Shown one piece after another: positions 44,741 to 56,900 of a stretch of 64,000 nt of DNA; within the stretch, counting starts at the first letter, position 1, and each line of letters begins with the position of its first letter. The position numbers and the translations under genes are program-made. Source of the DNA: Clarireedia homoeocarpa (lineage: Eukaryota; Ascomycota; Leotiomycetes; Helotiales; Rutstroemiaceae); assembly GCA_001465935.1 (NCBI GenBank), contig LNKV01000059.1:62001-126000 (forward strand), written 5' to 3'. Below the pieces are notes generated by a model. It saw nothing but the letters and a program-made list of their open reading frames with translations. It did no database searches and was not told the DNA's origin.

Positions 44741-45040
44741 TTTGTCGTTGTTGGATGGGTTGTCGAGAGGAGGTCGAGATGGTTGAGAATTTGTCGATTA
44801 TCTTCTTGCTCGAAGTTACTGCTAGTATCGTCCACTTCAACTTTCGAAATTTTCGCTTAATTTTGTTGTCTTACCAAATCGACCTTAGCGCGGGTTAATT
44901 GCCCTAATTTCGACAACGCTCGACCGCCTTGCGAAATACTTTCAGTGGAACATTTTCTGAACGATCAATATCCTCACGACCATCGACAACCGCCTCAGCC
45001 AGCAAACGATTCGACTATCTCTCGAATCGTATCCGCAACC
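44741..45040. promoter_or_regulatory. Bidirectional ribosomal-protein promoter (RPL21/RPS9)
   Basis: Exactly 300 bp separate the two start codons, so both core promoters and leaders lie here. Near the middle a CCCTAATT element (44902-44909) gives the reverse strand TTAGGG, one telomere-type unit. Tbf1-like factors bind such sites at ribosomal-protein genes in some fungi. The element is seen; its use here is inference. CGACC/CGACAAC elements recur at 44880, 44911 and 44921. Confidence 0.6.
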
Positions 45041-45929
45041 ATGGCTCCGTACGTAACTCAATCCAATTCCCTCTTTATGACTTAGAAAGTCATTGTACTG
45101 CTTGGAGGGATTTTGTGCAAGTGTTGATATTCCGAGAATATCTACTGCGTTGCGCAAAAGACTGGTGTCTGGTCTTTTTGAAATCTGCTAACTCCTCAAT
45201 AGTCGTTCATATTCCAAGACTTACAAAGTCCCTCGTCGTCCGTAAGTGTGTTCAAAATCCCAACCATAGATTTTATGCTAATCCATTCGTAGTTTTGAGA
45301 GTGCTCGTTTGTAAGTGGACCACTGTATCAGAGCTTGTCTCTGTTCATGTCACTGATTTATCCTTAGGGACTCCGAATTGAAGCTCGTTGGCGAGTATGG
45401 TCTTCGCAACAAGCGTGAGGTCTGGCGTGTCCAGTTGACTCTCTCTAAGATCCGTCGTGCTGCCCGGTACTTAGAACTCTTCCTTTCGCAAATATATGAT
45501 TCACTAATTCATTCTAGTCAATTGCTCACCCTCGATGAGAAGGACCCCAAGAGACTTTTCGAAGGTAACGCGCTCATTCGCCGTCTCGTTCGTGTCGGTG
45601 TCCTCGACGAATCCCGCATGAAGCTAGATTACGTGTTGGCCTTGAAGATTGAAGATTTCTTGGAGCGTCGTCTACAAACCTGCGTCTACAAGCTCGGTCT
45701 TGCTAAGTCTATTCACCACGCCCGTGTCCTCATCCGTCAAAGACACATCCGTGTTGGCAAGCAGATCGTCAACGTTCCATCCTTCGTTGTCCGTCTTGAT
45801 TCCCAAAAGCACATCGATTTCGCATTGAGCTCGCCGTTCGGTGGTGGACGCCCAGGTCGTGTCAGGAGGAAGAAGGCCAAGGCGGCTGAGAAGAAGGATG
45901 ATGCCGAGGAAGAAGAGGATGAGGAGTAG
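45041..45929 (+). CDS. RPS9: 40S ribosomal protein S9 (uS4)
   Basis: uS4 is a primary assembly protein of the small cytosolic ribosomal subunit and helps decoding accuracy. Five exons (45041-45048, 45203-45241, 45293-45310, 45368-45466, 45518-45929) give 191 aa. The first coding exon is just 8 nt (Met-Ala-Pro) and the third 18 nt. Joined, they read MAPRSYSKTYKVPRRPFESA followed by RLDSELKLVGEYGLRNKREV, the exact start of fungal uS4. The S4 RNA-binding domain is RRLQTCVYKLGLAKSIHHAR with VLIRQRHIRVGKQIVNVPSF. The C-terminus is basic and then acidic (AEEEEDEE). Numerous short introns near the 5' end are usual for fungal ribosomal-protein genes. Confidence 0.96.
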
Positions 45930-46307
45930 AGGAGTCATTTTGATTAAAATTCCTTCTCGGGTCAATTCGCGCAGGAAAATTCTAGCATCAATCCATGAGT
46001 GGTTACTCAAATTGTACTGCAGACCTGTGAGCGTCAAGCCACGCAATAAAAATTGTCTGCCATCATGAATATACGAACTTCTAATGCCGTAATAATTGTA
46101 TCCTTTTGAACTGGCCTAGCTTTTTGACTTATTTCACTTGCCAAAGTATCAACATATGGTATATTGCGCAATAAGTACGACTAGTCGCTTCAGCAGGGGT
46201 ACTTATAATATTATGCATATGCGCTTTCTATGGAAAATAAAGGCCCTTTAAATGGTGCTCCTAGACGCCCCGGCCCCCTATGCAAGTCGTTTGTGCACCC
46301 ACCATTT
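45930..46307. other. Convergent intergenic region between RPS9 and SLU7
   Basis: About 380 bp of AT-rich sequence hold the 3' ends of both transcripts. No gene is visible. Confidence 0.5.
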
Positions 46308-47720
46308 CTATAGTAATTCATCTTTACCTAGGAAAGCATTCATAGGATCATCGGCAGTCATGCGTTTCTTCTTCCATGCGTCCATGTCCTCTTCAGTGAC
46401 TCCGCCGTGCATTTCATCCACAGTCCGCTTCTTGACCGTTTGCTTGACAACGGGAACTGAGTTATCTGTTCCCTTTTCAGAGATTTCCTTTTCTACGGTG
46501 TCCTCAATTTTATCCTCCTCAAGAATTCCTCCCGTCCGAGCACGTTCTGCATCCTCAAGAGCTCTTTTGCCAGTCTCCCCGACGCAGTAACTGTTCTTAA
46601 CTAACGAATGACAGCAAGAATAACCCCATTTGAAATTCGACCACCAGCTGCCCCACACAGAGGTATGGTTGTTGATGAGAACATCTTCTGGATACTTCGA
46701 CTTCGCAGCTGCTTTTGGAGCTCCCTTGATCCCACCCAGTTCATCATATTCAACATACTTTTCTGACTCAACAACAGCAGCATCCCTAAGTGCTGCTGCC
46801 ATGGAATTGCTGCCTCCACCATATTTCTCCATGAGCATCTTCTTATGCGCCTGCCTTTTGGCTTCGGCCTCCTCTTTCTCTTTGCGCCGATAATACTCGC
46901 CAGAGGTAGGGTTTGCTTGTAAATGTAACTTGGTGTCACCTGCTTTTTCTTGAGACTCCCAAGCGTACTTTTGAGCCTTCTCGAACTCAGCAGCATCGCC
47001 CGAAGCCCTCATGAATCCTTCTTCGGCGACAAGCGCAGCGGCTTTGTCGGCAGTCGCTCCACTATCTACCATAGATCTGGTCTTTGGGTCATATTTAGCA
47101 GAGTCCAAATCAAGATTTAGCAAGTATTTCGCCGTGTCCTCGCGTATTCTGAGTTGTCTCGTCGATGTACTTTGGTGTCTCCCCATATCCGACTCCTCGG
47201 CGTATTTCGCGCCATCATCACCCTCCTCCCCAGCTTCTTCTTCATCTTTATCTCCGCCACTTTGAACCTGCTTTTTCAATTCCTCCAGTTGCGCATACTC
47301 GTCCGTCACAGCCTTGTATTCCTTGGGATCATATCCGTTCCAGCGATCCCTTTTTGCATCCCATCCTAAATCGACGTCCTGTATGACTTCATCCGCCTGA
47401 ATGTCTTTTCCGGTCCATTTTGCGCCTTTCGCTCTTGGTCTGCTCAAGCAATCATTCTTTTTATGTGACATGGCTCCGCAGTTCTCGCAGGCACCCTTCC
47501 GGAACTTGGTGGCTGCAGGCCCTAGTTTCTTCCCTCGATCATACCATTTTGATTGATCGGATTGCGCCTTCTGAAGACGCTGATGCTCGAGATAATCGGT
47601 GTTATCGTCGTCATCTATGTAGAAGGGCCGCTTCGCGATGAAAGCGGGAATGTATTCGTTCTGATCCTTATTCTGAGCAGAAACCTCCGGCTTTCGAGGT
47701 TGTGCATCTGCTGGAGGCAT
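46308..47720 (-). CDS. SLU7: Pre-mRNA splicing factor SLU7
   Basis: Slu7 acts in the second catalytic step of pre-mRNA splicing and helps select the 3' splice site. The gene is one uninterrupted frame of 470 aa. A zinc knuckle lies at residues 78-91 (CENCGAMSHKKNDC, spacing C-x2-C-x4-H-x4-C). Before it stands IPAFIAKRPFYIDDD, and after it VDLGWDAKRDRWNGYDPKEY, both conserved in the family. Near the C-terminal third is HTSVWGSWWSNFKWGYSCCH, another signature. The middle is Lys/Glu-rich and probably helical. The gene has no introns in a neighbourhood of intron-rich genes. It is divergent from REV3, with 389 bp between the start codons. Confidence 0.95.
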   Translation of the reverse strand: MPPADAQPRKPEVSAQNKDQNEYIPAFIAKRPFYIDDDDNTDYLEHQRLQKAQSDQSKWYDRGKKLGPAATKFRKGACENCGAMSHKKNDCLSRPRAKGAKWTGKDIQADEVIQDVDLGWDAKRDRWNGYDPKEYKAVTDEYAQLEELKKQVQSGGDKDEEEAGEEGDDGAKYAEESDMGRHQSTSTRQLRIREDTAKYLLNLDLDSAKYDPKTRSMVDSGATADKAAALVAEEGFMRASGDAAEFEKAQKYAWESQEKAGDTKLHLQANPTSGEYYRRKEKEEAEAKRQAHKKMLMEKYGGGSNSMAAALRDAAVVESEKYVEYDELGGIKGAPKAAAKSKYPEDVLINNHTSVWGSWWSNFKWGYSCCHSLVKNSYCVGETGKRALEDAERARTGGILEEDKIEDTVEKEISEKGTDNSVPVVKQTVKKRTVDEMHGGVTEEDMDAWKKKRMTADDPMNAFLGKDELL

Positions 47721-48109
47721 CTTGACCGAACAGTAACTTCAAACAGTATGTAATAAAACGAAGAAGGTCTGTGGAGTAATCGATTTTGATATTAATTTGA
47801 TCCTATGATCAAGAGCATCGATTTGTAATGGATTTGCATTAAAGTGAAAGGCCGCGGGGAGATATTGCGCATCAACAGATCTAAAGCACCTTGGATTTTG
47901 CCGCTAGGTAACCTTCAAAGGCAGGCGCAAGAATTAGGCACGTGCTCACGCGCCGAGTTTCGCGTTTGAGACGTCTATGGCATTTAGTCTTGTCATCATC
48001 AAGATGGCACAGCATTTTACTATGAAAAGCGACCATATCAATGCGAAGAAACGAAAACTGGTCTTATTGCTCAGGGTCCCGTCCCCCCCCTTGATATGTT
48101 TAACCTGCG
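47721..48109. promoter_or_regulatory. Divergent promoter of SLU7 and REV3
   Basis: About 390 bp contain both promoters. GCGCG and ACGCGCC elements near 47945-47965, close to the MluI-type ACGCG motif of cell-cycle-regulated genes in yeasts, are visible on the REV3 side; their use here is unproven. Confidence 0.5.
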
Positions 48110-51100
48110 ATGGATCTGTTCCGAGTACGGCTCAACTGCATCGACAATTATCAAGCTACTCCTACACAGTTTGATCCCCAATTAAGACGAAATGTGAGAG
48201 CTTCTCAACTCCACAAGGAGCCGAAGGTTCCTGTAATCAGAATTTTCGGCGCGACAGAGACTGGTCAAAAAGTCTGTGCTCATATCCATGGCGCATTTCC
48301 CTATTTGTATGTCGAATACAATGGCAATCTTAATGATGAGGATGGTGAGTATTCTACTACTGAATGTCATCTTTACTGCCATTGACAGTTTTTAGTGGGC
48401 GCATATATTCACCGACTTCATCTATCCATCGACTACGCTTTGGCTGTGAGTTATCGGCGCAACGCTTACGATGGAAATGCCAGGTTTGTGGCGCGCATCA
48501 CTTTGGTCAAAGGCATTCCCTTCTATGGATACCATGTCGGCTATCAATTCTACCTGAAAATCTATATGCTGAATCCAATGGTCATGACCCGTCTCGCAGA
48601 CCTCTTGCGGCAAGGTGTAATTATGAAGCGCATCTTCCAGCCATATGAGGCACATCTTCAATATCTCCTCCAGTGGATGGCCGATTATAATTTGTATGGA
48701 TGCGGTTATATCGACTGCAGTAACGTCTCTTTTCGGAGTCCTGTACCGCGACATGAAGATATCTCCTCTCAAATGCACCTTTGGCATGACCGCTCTATTC
48801 CTAGTCGGCTTGTTACGGACGAAGTATTACTTCCTCGCGTCAGCCACTGTTCAATTGAAGTAGATATTTGCGTCCAAGATATACTCAACAGGAGGGATGT
48901 CAAGCCGCGCCCAATCCATCATGATTTCGTGGAAATCTTTCAGCCTCTTGATTCAAGCGAAAAGCTAGTACCGAGTATGGCTGGGCTGTGGAAGGATGAG
49001 ACTCGTCGGCGAAAAGCTAAAATGTCCAATCCCGATCCTGGCAGTAGTCCGTTTCCTGCAGAAGTCATGTTTTCTATGTCAGCAGACCCCCGTCATTCTC
49101 AGCCAGGTGGATGGATACACGAGTCTGAACACCGGGAAATGGTAGATTCATTGATTCAAGAAGAGCGTAGTGGTGATGACGACGAAACACTATCATTCAA
49201 GACGTTCGTCCAGCCTAGTTCTTTTGAGTCTAGTGTTAAAACCAGCCTCGAGGCCGTAGAGGATCTTTATCCAGAAAATCTTCAGTCAGTTTTCGCACTT
49301 CCAGGAGAAGAAGGAGAAGATGGGGAAATCGACAGTACTAGTGTCGCTGCAGAGAGAGAAGTGGATGAAAAAAGACTTATCGATTTCGGTACTGGTATGA
49401 ATGATGAGCTGTATGATTCCGACGAAGATGTGATGGGAGCGATCGAGCTCTCACAAAAGAAGAATGGAGATCATATTGATAAACAACAACCAGCGACCAG
49501 TAACATCACATCCTTGCACAATAAACCGCCTGATGCAGATCTTTCCTCTGACGATCTTTCGAGTTTGGAGTCGAGCGGGGACGCATGTTTAGATCCCTCT
49601 AAAGCTGGAATATTGCCCATAGATCCTGGTCGACCACTCCCCTATTCCCCACTATCGCCGTCGCAGTCAAAATTACCTGATGCGGCCTCATTTTCCCAAC
49701 ATGAAAGCATGGAACATGATAAATCCATGGGCGTCGGATTGAAGAGGACTCAGGCAAACGATTATCAATCGTCAAATAAACGTCAGAAATCTACCAATGA
49801 CTTAACTGGCGGCAACGATATCAGTCAGCATGATGGCAAGGAAGGTAGTCATCGAGCTTGGAGCATGCTATCTTCACTTCCTAGCTCACCGGTCCTGTCT
49901 ATTCCTGAAAGCTTCACTCAACGTCATATTCTTGGCACAAGTGCTTCTCGTGCTAAATCCTCCTCACAAGAATCTCTGAACTTTCTCTTAACGAAGGATC
50001 CACAAGATACCAGGACCATGTTTAAATTTACGCAGAGTTGTCTGAGCCCGGAAAATCATTCTGCGAAAAAGCATATTTCGTTATCTTCGCACCCTGCGAC
50101 ATCGTCAAAGCGTCCGAAGCTATTTGGCCCAAAGGGCGCCTCCTCTAGTGTTCTCGCGGAGGGAGATACTTCAAAAATAGTTGTTAAGATGTTAGACAGT
50201 GTTGAAGATACATTTGGCGCAACTCGGCGGCTTCTTCTACCAACATCTCATGAGCCTCCGCCGTCAGCTAATTCTGTATTAGCGACATTGTCGGATTTCA
50301 ACTTACCGTCAGTTTTGTACCAGGATCCGTATTATAGCAACGAAGCGGACGTGCCTGAGAGACCCCGTGAATGGGCAGGTCGAGAATTCAAATTGGGAAG
50401 CACGACACTACCCTTCCTTCCCCATTTTGATCCCATGGGTATCTCGAATGCCACTTATGACTCTAAGACGATCGTACTGCACGACAGGACCAAAGAGGAA
50501 GAATTGAACCAGATGCGACAACAAACGTGCAGCCTTCGTTCGTGGAAATTTGCAGAAAGTCCCCCGAGCTATGCCGAAGTACAAAGTTGGGCCTATAAAG
50601 AGTCTAGAGAGGCAATGAGTAGTGAAAAACTACTTGCAACGCCACGGCCGGTCAGAAAGTCGAGGAAGAAAGGCAAACTTTCACAGATTGATGGACCTAC
50701 CCAGAAGAATAAGCACGGCTTCAAATACACCCAGCATAAGAAAACCAAGAACATTCAATACGAGGCTCAATACATGAGCATTATGAGCTTAGAAGTGCAT
50801 GTTAACACTAGAGGAAACTTTGTTCCTAATCCAGAAGAGGATGAGGTTCAATGCATCTTCTGGTGCCTACAAACGGACGACCTCAATTCTGAAAGTAATC
50901 CTTCCAGACATGGGGTTGTAGTACTTTCGGAGGATGGAATAATGGCTGAAAAAATATCCAATCTTGTTCAATTTGAGGTATATACAGAGTCTTCTGAGCT
51001 TGATGTTCTCGTTCGCATGGTTGAAATTGTCCGCGAACACGATCCTGATATACTAACCGGCTATGAAGTCCATAGCGGATCATGGGGCTACTTGATCGAG

Positions 51101-53317
51101 CGAGCGAGAACGAAATATGATTACGATCTCTGTGACGAATTTTCGCGTATGAAAGCGCAATCACATGGTCGTTTCGGAAAGGAAAGTGATAAATGGGGCT
51201 TCAATAATACGTCGACAATCCGTGTGACTGGCAGGCATATGATAAATATTTGGCGAGCTATGCGGGGCGAGCTCAACCTTCTTCAATATACGTTGGAGAA
51301 CGTGGCTTTCCACTTACTGCATCAGCGAATTCCTCATTACTCTTGGGCTGATCTTAGAACCTGGTATACCAGCAAGTCGCCGCGAGACCTATCGAAACTA
51401 CTCTCCCATTATCTCACCCGAGTGCAGCTTAACCTAGAAATTCTTGAGACAAATGAGTTGGTCTCTCGAACAAGCGAGCAAGCACGCCTTTTGGGTGTTG
51501 ATTTCTTTTCGGTTTTCTCTCGTGGTTCACAGTTCAAGGTGGAATCCCTTATGTTTCGTATCGCTAAGCCAGAGAATTTCATCCTTATATCACCTAGTAG
51601 AAAGCAAGTTGGAAGTCAAAACGCTCTGGAATGCCTCCCGCTGGTCATGGAGCCTCAAAGTGCGTTCTACAGCAGTCCGGTGCTGGTCCTTGATTTCCAA
51701 AGCTTGTACCCAAGCGTGATGATTGCCTATAATTATTGCTACTCAACTTACCTTGGACGAGTCGTGAATTGGCATGGAACCAACAAAATGGGTTTCACGA
51801 AGTACAAACGGCAAGCAAGGCTGCTTGAACTATTGAAAGATCATATCAACATCGCGCCAAACGGCATGATGTATACCAAACCGCAAATAAGGAAGTCTCT
51901 CCTGGCGAAAATGCTGGGCGAAATCTTAGAGACACGAGTTATGGTAAAGAGTGGCATGAAGAGCGACCAGGAGGATAAAGCTCTGCAACGCCTTTTGAAC
52001 AATAGGCAACTAGCCTTGAAGCTCATCGCCAATGTTACCTATGGATATACGTCGGCGTCTTTTTCTGGACGTATGCCCTGTTCTGAAATAGCCGATAGCA
52101 TAGTGCAGACGGGTCGAGAAACCCTTGAAAAAGCAATTGCCCTGATACATTCGGTCAAGCGCTGGGGTGCTGAAGTGGTTTATGGAGATACCGACAGTCT
52201 CTTCATATCTCTCAAAGGACGCAGCAAGGACGAAGCGTTCGACATCGGTAACGAGATTGCGAAAACAGTTACCAGCATGAATCCGCGTCCGGTCAAGCTC
52301 AAATTCGAAAAGGTGTATCTTCCCTGTGTGCTCCTAGCTAAGAAACGCTACGTGGGCTTCAAATACGAGTCTAAAACACAAGTTGAGCCAGAATTTGATG
52401 CTAAAGGCATTGAAACTGTGCGACGCGATGGCACACCTGCCGAGCAAAAGATTGAAGAAAAGGCTCTTAAGCTACTGTTTCGCACTGCCGATTTGAGTCA
52501 AGTCAAGTCATATTTCCAGGAACAGTGCGAGAAGATTATGAAGGGTTCTGTGTCTATTCAAGACTTTTGCTTCGCCAGAGAAGTAAAGCTTGGGACTTAT
52601 AGTGAAAAGGGGCCACCACCACCCGGAGCCCTCATTAGCACCAAGAGAATGCTTGAAGATGCTCGGGCAGAGCCACAATATGGCGAGAGAGTGCCATACG
52701 TGGTTATAACTGGCGCTCCAGGAGCACGGCTGATTGATCGTTGTGTATCTCCAGAAGAACTTTTAAACAACGATCGCAGCGAACTGGATGCGGAATATTA
52801 CATCTCCAAGAACCTGATTCCACCTCTGGAACGAATCTTTAACCTTATGGGTGCCAATGTTAGAAAGTGGTACGACGAGATGCCCAAGGTCCAGCGTGTA
52901 CGGAAGGTTGAGGCGGATCTTCAGCCCGGTCAGTCAAAAGAGCTGGTGGCCAACAAGAAAACTCTCGAATCATACATGAAATCGTCGTCATGTCTTGTGT
53001 GCAAGGAGAAACTTGAAAGCGAAGGGTCTATTTGTCCCGGATGTCTTTTGGATAGGCCAACATCCATGCTCTCGCTACGAACAAGACTTAACGTTCAGGA
53101 AAAGAGTTTTGTGGATATTCAGAAGATCTGCCAGACCTGTTCCGGGATATCTCCGCTCGAAGAAGTAAAGTGCGACAGCAAAGACTGTCCCGTTTTCTAC
53201 ACAAGGACAAAGCAGAAGGCTCGTCTCAGAGTGGAACGAGCTCTGGTAATACCTGCAATGGAGGTTTTGTCACAGGCTGATGAGTTGGAGGTGGATTTGA
53301 CGGACCTGGAATGGTAA
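48110..53317 (+). CDS. REV3: DNA polymerase zeta catalytic subunit REV3
   Basis: Rev3 with Rev7 forms the translesion polymerase that extends past damaged bases and causes most induced mutation. Exons 48110-48344 and 48396-53317 give 1718 aa, longer than yeast Rev3 (1504 aa). The N-terminal domain starts MDLFRVRLNCIDNYQATPTQ and includes VPVIRIFGATETGQKVCAHI. A poorly conserved Ser-rich region fills roughly residues 300-780. The B-family polymerase domain follows: VLDFQSLYPSVMIAYNYCYS (motif A, about residue 1180), LALKLIANVTYGYTSASFSG (motif B) and VVYGDTDSLFI (motif C, about 1340). Two C-terminal cysteine clusters close the protein: CLVCKEKL with CPGC, and CQTCSGI with CDSKDCPVFY. The second would be the iron-sulphur cluster that binds Pol31/Pol32. 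All catalytic aspartates are present. Confidence 0.96.
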
Positions 53318-53977
53318 ATAATCGATTATTCTTGTGAGGAGGATCTCAAGACCTTCTAGATAATCAGTGTATAGGGGCAATTCCCACAAGCATGGTCGGC
53401 GCTGTTAACAACTCTTGTGTACGCTTTGTATTGAACATATGTAATGCTAATGCAATATATTAATTGTTGATGATATGAATTGATATATTATGCCATGTAT
53501 AAAATATATAACAATAACGAATTCGGCCATACTGGTTCTGTGAATTTGATAGTAACTCGTGGCATTGCCTAAAATACCTACTGGGTGGACCCAAGCTTCA
53601 GTGACGTACGGGGTATGGGCCAAGTAAGTAAGGCAAAGGAAAGTCTGGCCCTTTCACGGTTCACGACTCACGACTCGCGACTCGGTCATCTATTCTCATC
53701 CCAACCCCCGGAATTCAAGAACCCGCACTTGTATAGATGAAGACGCAGCACGTTCAAGTCCTTCAAATGGCGAAACGAAACTGAAAAGTCCAAGAGTACA
53801 CATTGAAATATCTGACATCGCTGCGGCGCTTGTTTTAGAACCCTGTTCAACCAAACTCTACGAATACAGCTCCCAAATGCTCCTTCCTTCGTTCGCTAAT
53901 ATCGATTTACCTTCTCACTACGAGGAGACATAATCTTGATCTCCGTTTTCTATATCACACATGCAGCGAATATCAAA
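53318..53977. other. Intergenic region between REV3 and the SMP-domain gene
   Basis: About 660 bp. TATAT-rich sequence follows REV3 (53450-53515), and CGACTCACGACTCGCGACTCGG, a short 8-9 bp repeat, lies at 53662-53683. The last part should be the promoter and leader of the next gene. Confidence 0.5.
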
Positions 53978-56900
53978 ATGGGAGGTTTCGCATGGTTCCT
54001 CTTCATTTATTGCTTAGGTGGTTTAACATTTATTCCCCTCGTCCTAATATCCGTTCTGCTCCACGCATACCTTACCCTCCCAGTCCGCGACGAAGCAAAC
54101 TTTCCAGACGACTGCGCATCGCTTTTACGGCCTGGCGATGATGCGAATGCTATTAAATCCGCACAAAAGTCCCTCGGGGAAAAGTTCCAACTTCGCGATA
54201 ATCATCAAGCCGACGTAGCTGCTGGATATTTCGCTGTTTGCAGGGAGTACTCTCCCGGCGGGGTAAATGGAAAGCCGCCAGAACGTACAACACCTCTGGG
54301 GTCAACTACTGTCTCTGCGGCCAGTCCTAGCGTGTATCAGAGCATGTACAGAAGCTTGTTCGAGAGAAAGACAAATAATGGACCATTAGATAACAAGGGC
54401 GTGGGCAAGCCGCAGAAGAGAGGCGGTAATGTGTTCTATGTGGTTTTGCGGTAAGTCCACAACGAGTTTGTCCCAGAGTATTGGAGCCCTTGAAGCTGTG
54501 CTGATATTTAAGCTAGGCATGGCCATCTGATGCTTTATGATGATGATGAGCAGCTCGAAGTCCGACATGTAGTGTCTTTGGCACATCACGACGTTAGCAT
54601 ATACTCGGGATTCGATGATCCTACACCAGAGGGAGAATTATTCATCAAGAGGAACGCTATATGTCTATCGAGGAAGCAGGGTGTCGGAGAGACGACGGCG
54701 GATGGCACACCTTCGAAGCCTTTTTACCTGTTCTCTGAGAATTGTTCAGACAAGGAAGATTTCTACTTTGCGCTCCTTCGAAATCAGGAAGCAGAGTCGA
54801 CCCCGAAGCCTCCAGTACCTCTACAATATGAAGTAAAAGATATCATCACCCTGGTTCAGAGACTACACTCTTCAGAGGAACATTTGCAGACGAGGTGGCT
54901 CAACGCGCTCGTCGGAAGGATATTCCTCGCATTATACAAGACTCCGGAGGTCGAGAACTTTGTGCGAGCGAAGATTACCAAAAAGATATCAAGAGTCAAA
55001 ACTCCGAACTTCTTGAGACAGATTGCACTACAAAATATAGATATGGGAGAGGCCGCACCAATGATCACAAACCCGCGCCTAAAAGATCTGACTGTGGACG
55101 GAGAACTCATTGTCGAGGCAGACGTACGGTATGCGGGCAATTTTCGCCTGGAGGTTGCTGCTATCGCTCGCATTGATCTAGGTGCTCGATTCAAGGCACG
55201 TGAGGTCAATTTACTGTTAGCTGTTGTCCTGAAGAAGATCGAAGGTCATATGCTCATACGGATCAAACCGCCTCCTTCGAACAGACTTTGGATGACGTTC
55301 CAGACCATGCCCAAGATCGATATGACGATAGAGCCTATTGTGAGTTCACGACAGATTACATACACATTAATTCTCCGTCAGATCGAAAATAGAATTAAAG
55401 AGGTTGTCGCTGAAACGCTGGTCTATCCAAATTGGGATGATTCGCCGTTTGCCGATACGGCGTCCAAGTTGTGGAGAGGGGGTATTTGGGCGGACGATAG
55501 ACAAGCAGCGCATTCTGAAGATGTAGAGACTGCCGCAGCAGAGGATGGTGACGTAGATGAGGTAGAAGCATTGGAGCTTGAGAACCACGAGCCCATGCCT
55601 GCGTCGACTACCCTGGAGGCAAGCCAAAGTACACCAGCTCTTGACTCTCATCCCTTGGGTGTGCCACACTCCCGGAAGAGCATAAAGTCGACTACGAGTT
55701 TGGCTAATATGGACTATAATGGATCATCTACTAGTATTGACACACGAACTCTAACCACAGAGAAGCCACGAGCCCTTCGTTCAAGCTCCTTTGCCAGCAC
55801 CTCTTCCCCTGTTGTCAGTACTAACGTAACTAACGCCGATGTTTTCAAAAGCTCCAGCCCTCCAGACCAAAGTTTCGCTGCTGACGCCATGGCCAAATTA
55901 TCTGCAAAAACAGAACTGCCGGCAAATGCGCCCGCAGAATCCCCTTCACGACCTACAAGGGCGAAACACAGTGGTAGTCAATCTTCAACTTCATCACGGA
56001 GGTCGTCACATTCTGAAAAAGAACCCGGGGATGGTCTCACGCCACAGCCATCTATTGAATCTTCCGTATTCACTAATAAATCTGGTACTCCTTCCTATTC
56101 ATCAAGCCCAGCAAGCTTGAGTACTTCCTCTTTAAAATCCGATTTGCCATCATCCAAAGCTTTTGGGAATAATTACCGTCGCGAGAACTCTACCTCTTCT
56201 GGAAAATCATCATCATCATCGTCCGAAGCCAAGCGTTTATCACTCGCCGCCGTCACCAATGCGGCAGCAACTGCCAAAAATTGGGGTGTAAGTCAAAAAT
56301 GCATTTATCTCCTCCTTGTCTTGTACTGTTCTATTCTTCCACTGGTGCTGGAAGCCTGGTACAGACACGGAACTAACAATGATTTCCTAGTGGAACGCTA
56401 TTCAACGACGAAACGAAAATAAAGGAGACAGCTCATCAGAACCAGCAGAGCCTGCGCAGCTTCGTGTAGTAGGTCGAGGTCAACCATTACCCCCACCTGG
56501 TGTGCCTCTACCTCCACCGAGCAAAAAGACCAAGACCGCCCCTATTCCTGTACCCAAGCGAAAGGTGATTCCGCCACCAGTAATGCCACAAAGACAGGCC
56601 ACAGATAGCGCTACTGGCCAGTCACGAAAAGTCCCTCCTCCGCCTCTTCCCAGGCGCGGATCGCAAATGTTGACGGACACAGGCGATGATGGCTTACTAG
56701 TTGTCTCCGCGCCATCAGAACCAACAACGCCGACTACGGATGACGCCCCTGCATATATGCAGCCATGGGTTGATGATGCCGATGAGGCAGGAGAAGAAAA
56801 CCAGGAAACCTATACTGTTCCTAATGCTTCGGGCCCTCGTGAGCCGCCTCGATTACCGAAAAGACGAAATCCTCATCGCGTGATCTCAAGTAGCCCAGAA

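Noticed and set aside
54530..56422. NVJ2 frame taken as ending at 56422
   Set aside because: The frame runs into a canonical intron (GTAAGT, AACTAAC, CCTAG); splicing gives a longer C-terminus. The unspliced reading is kept only as a possible variant in the findings.
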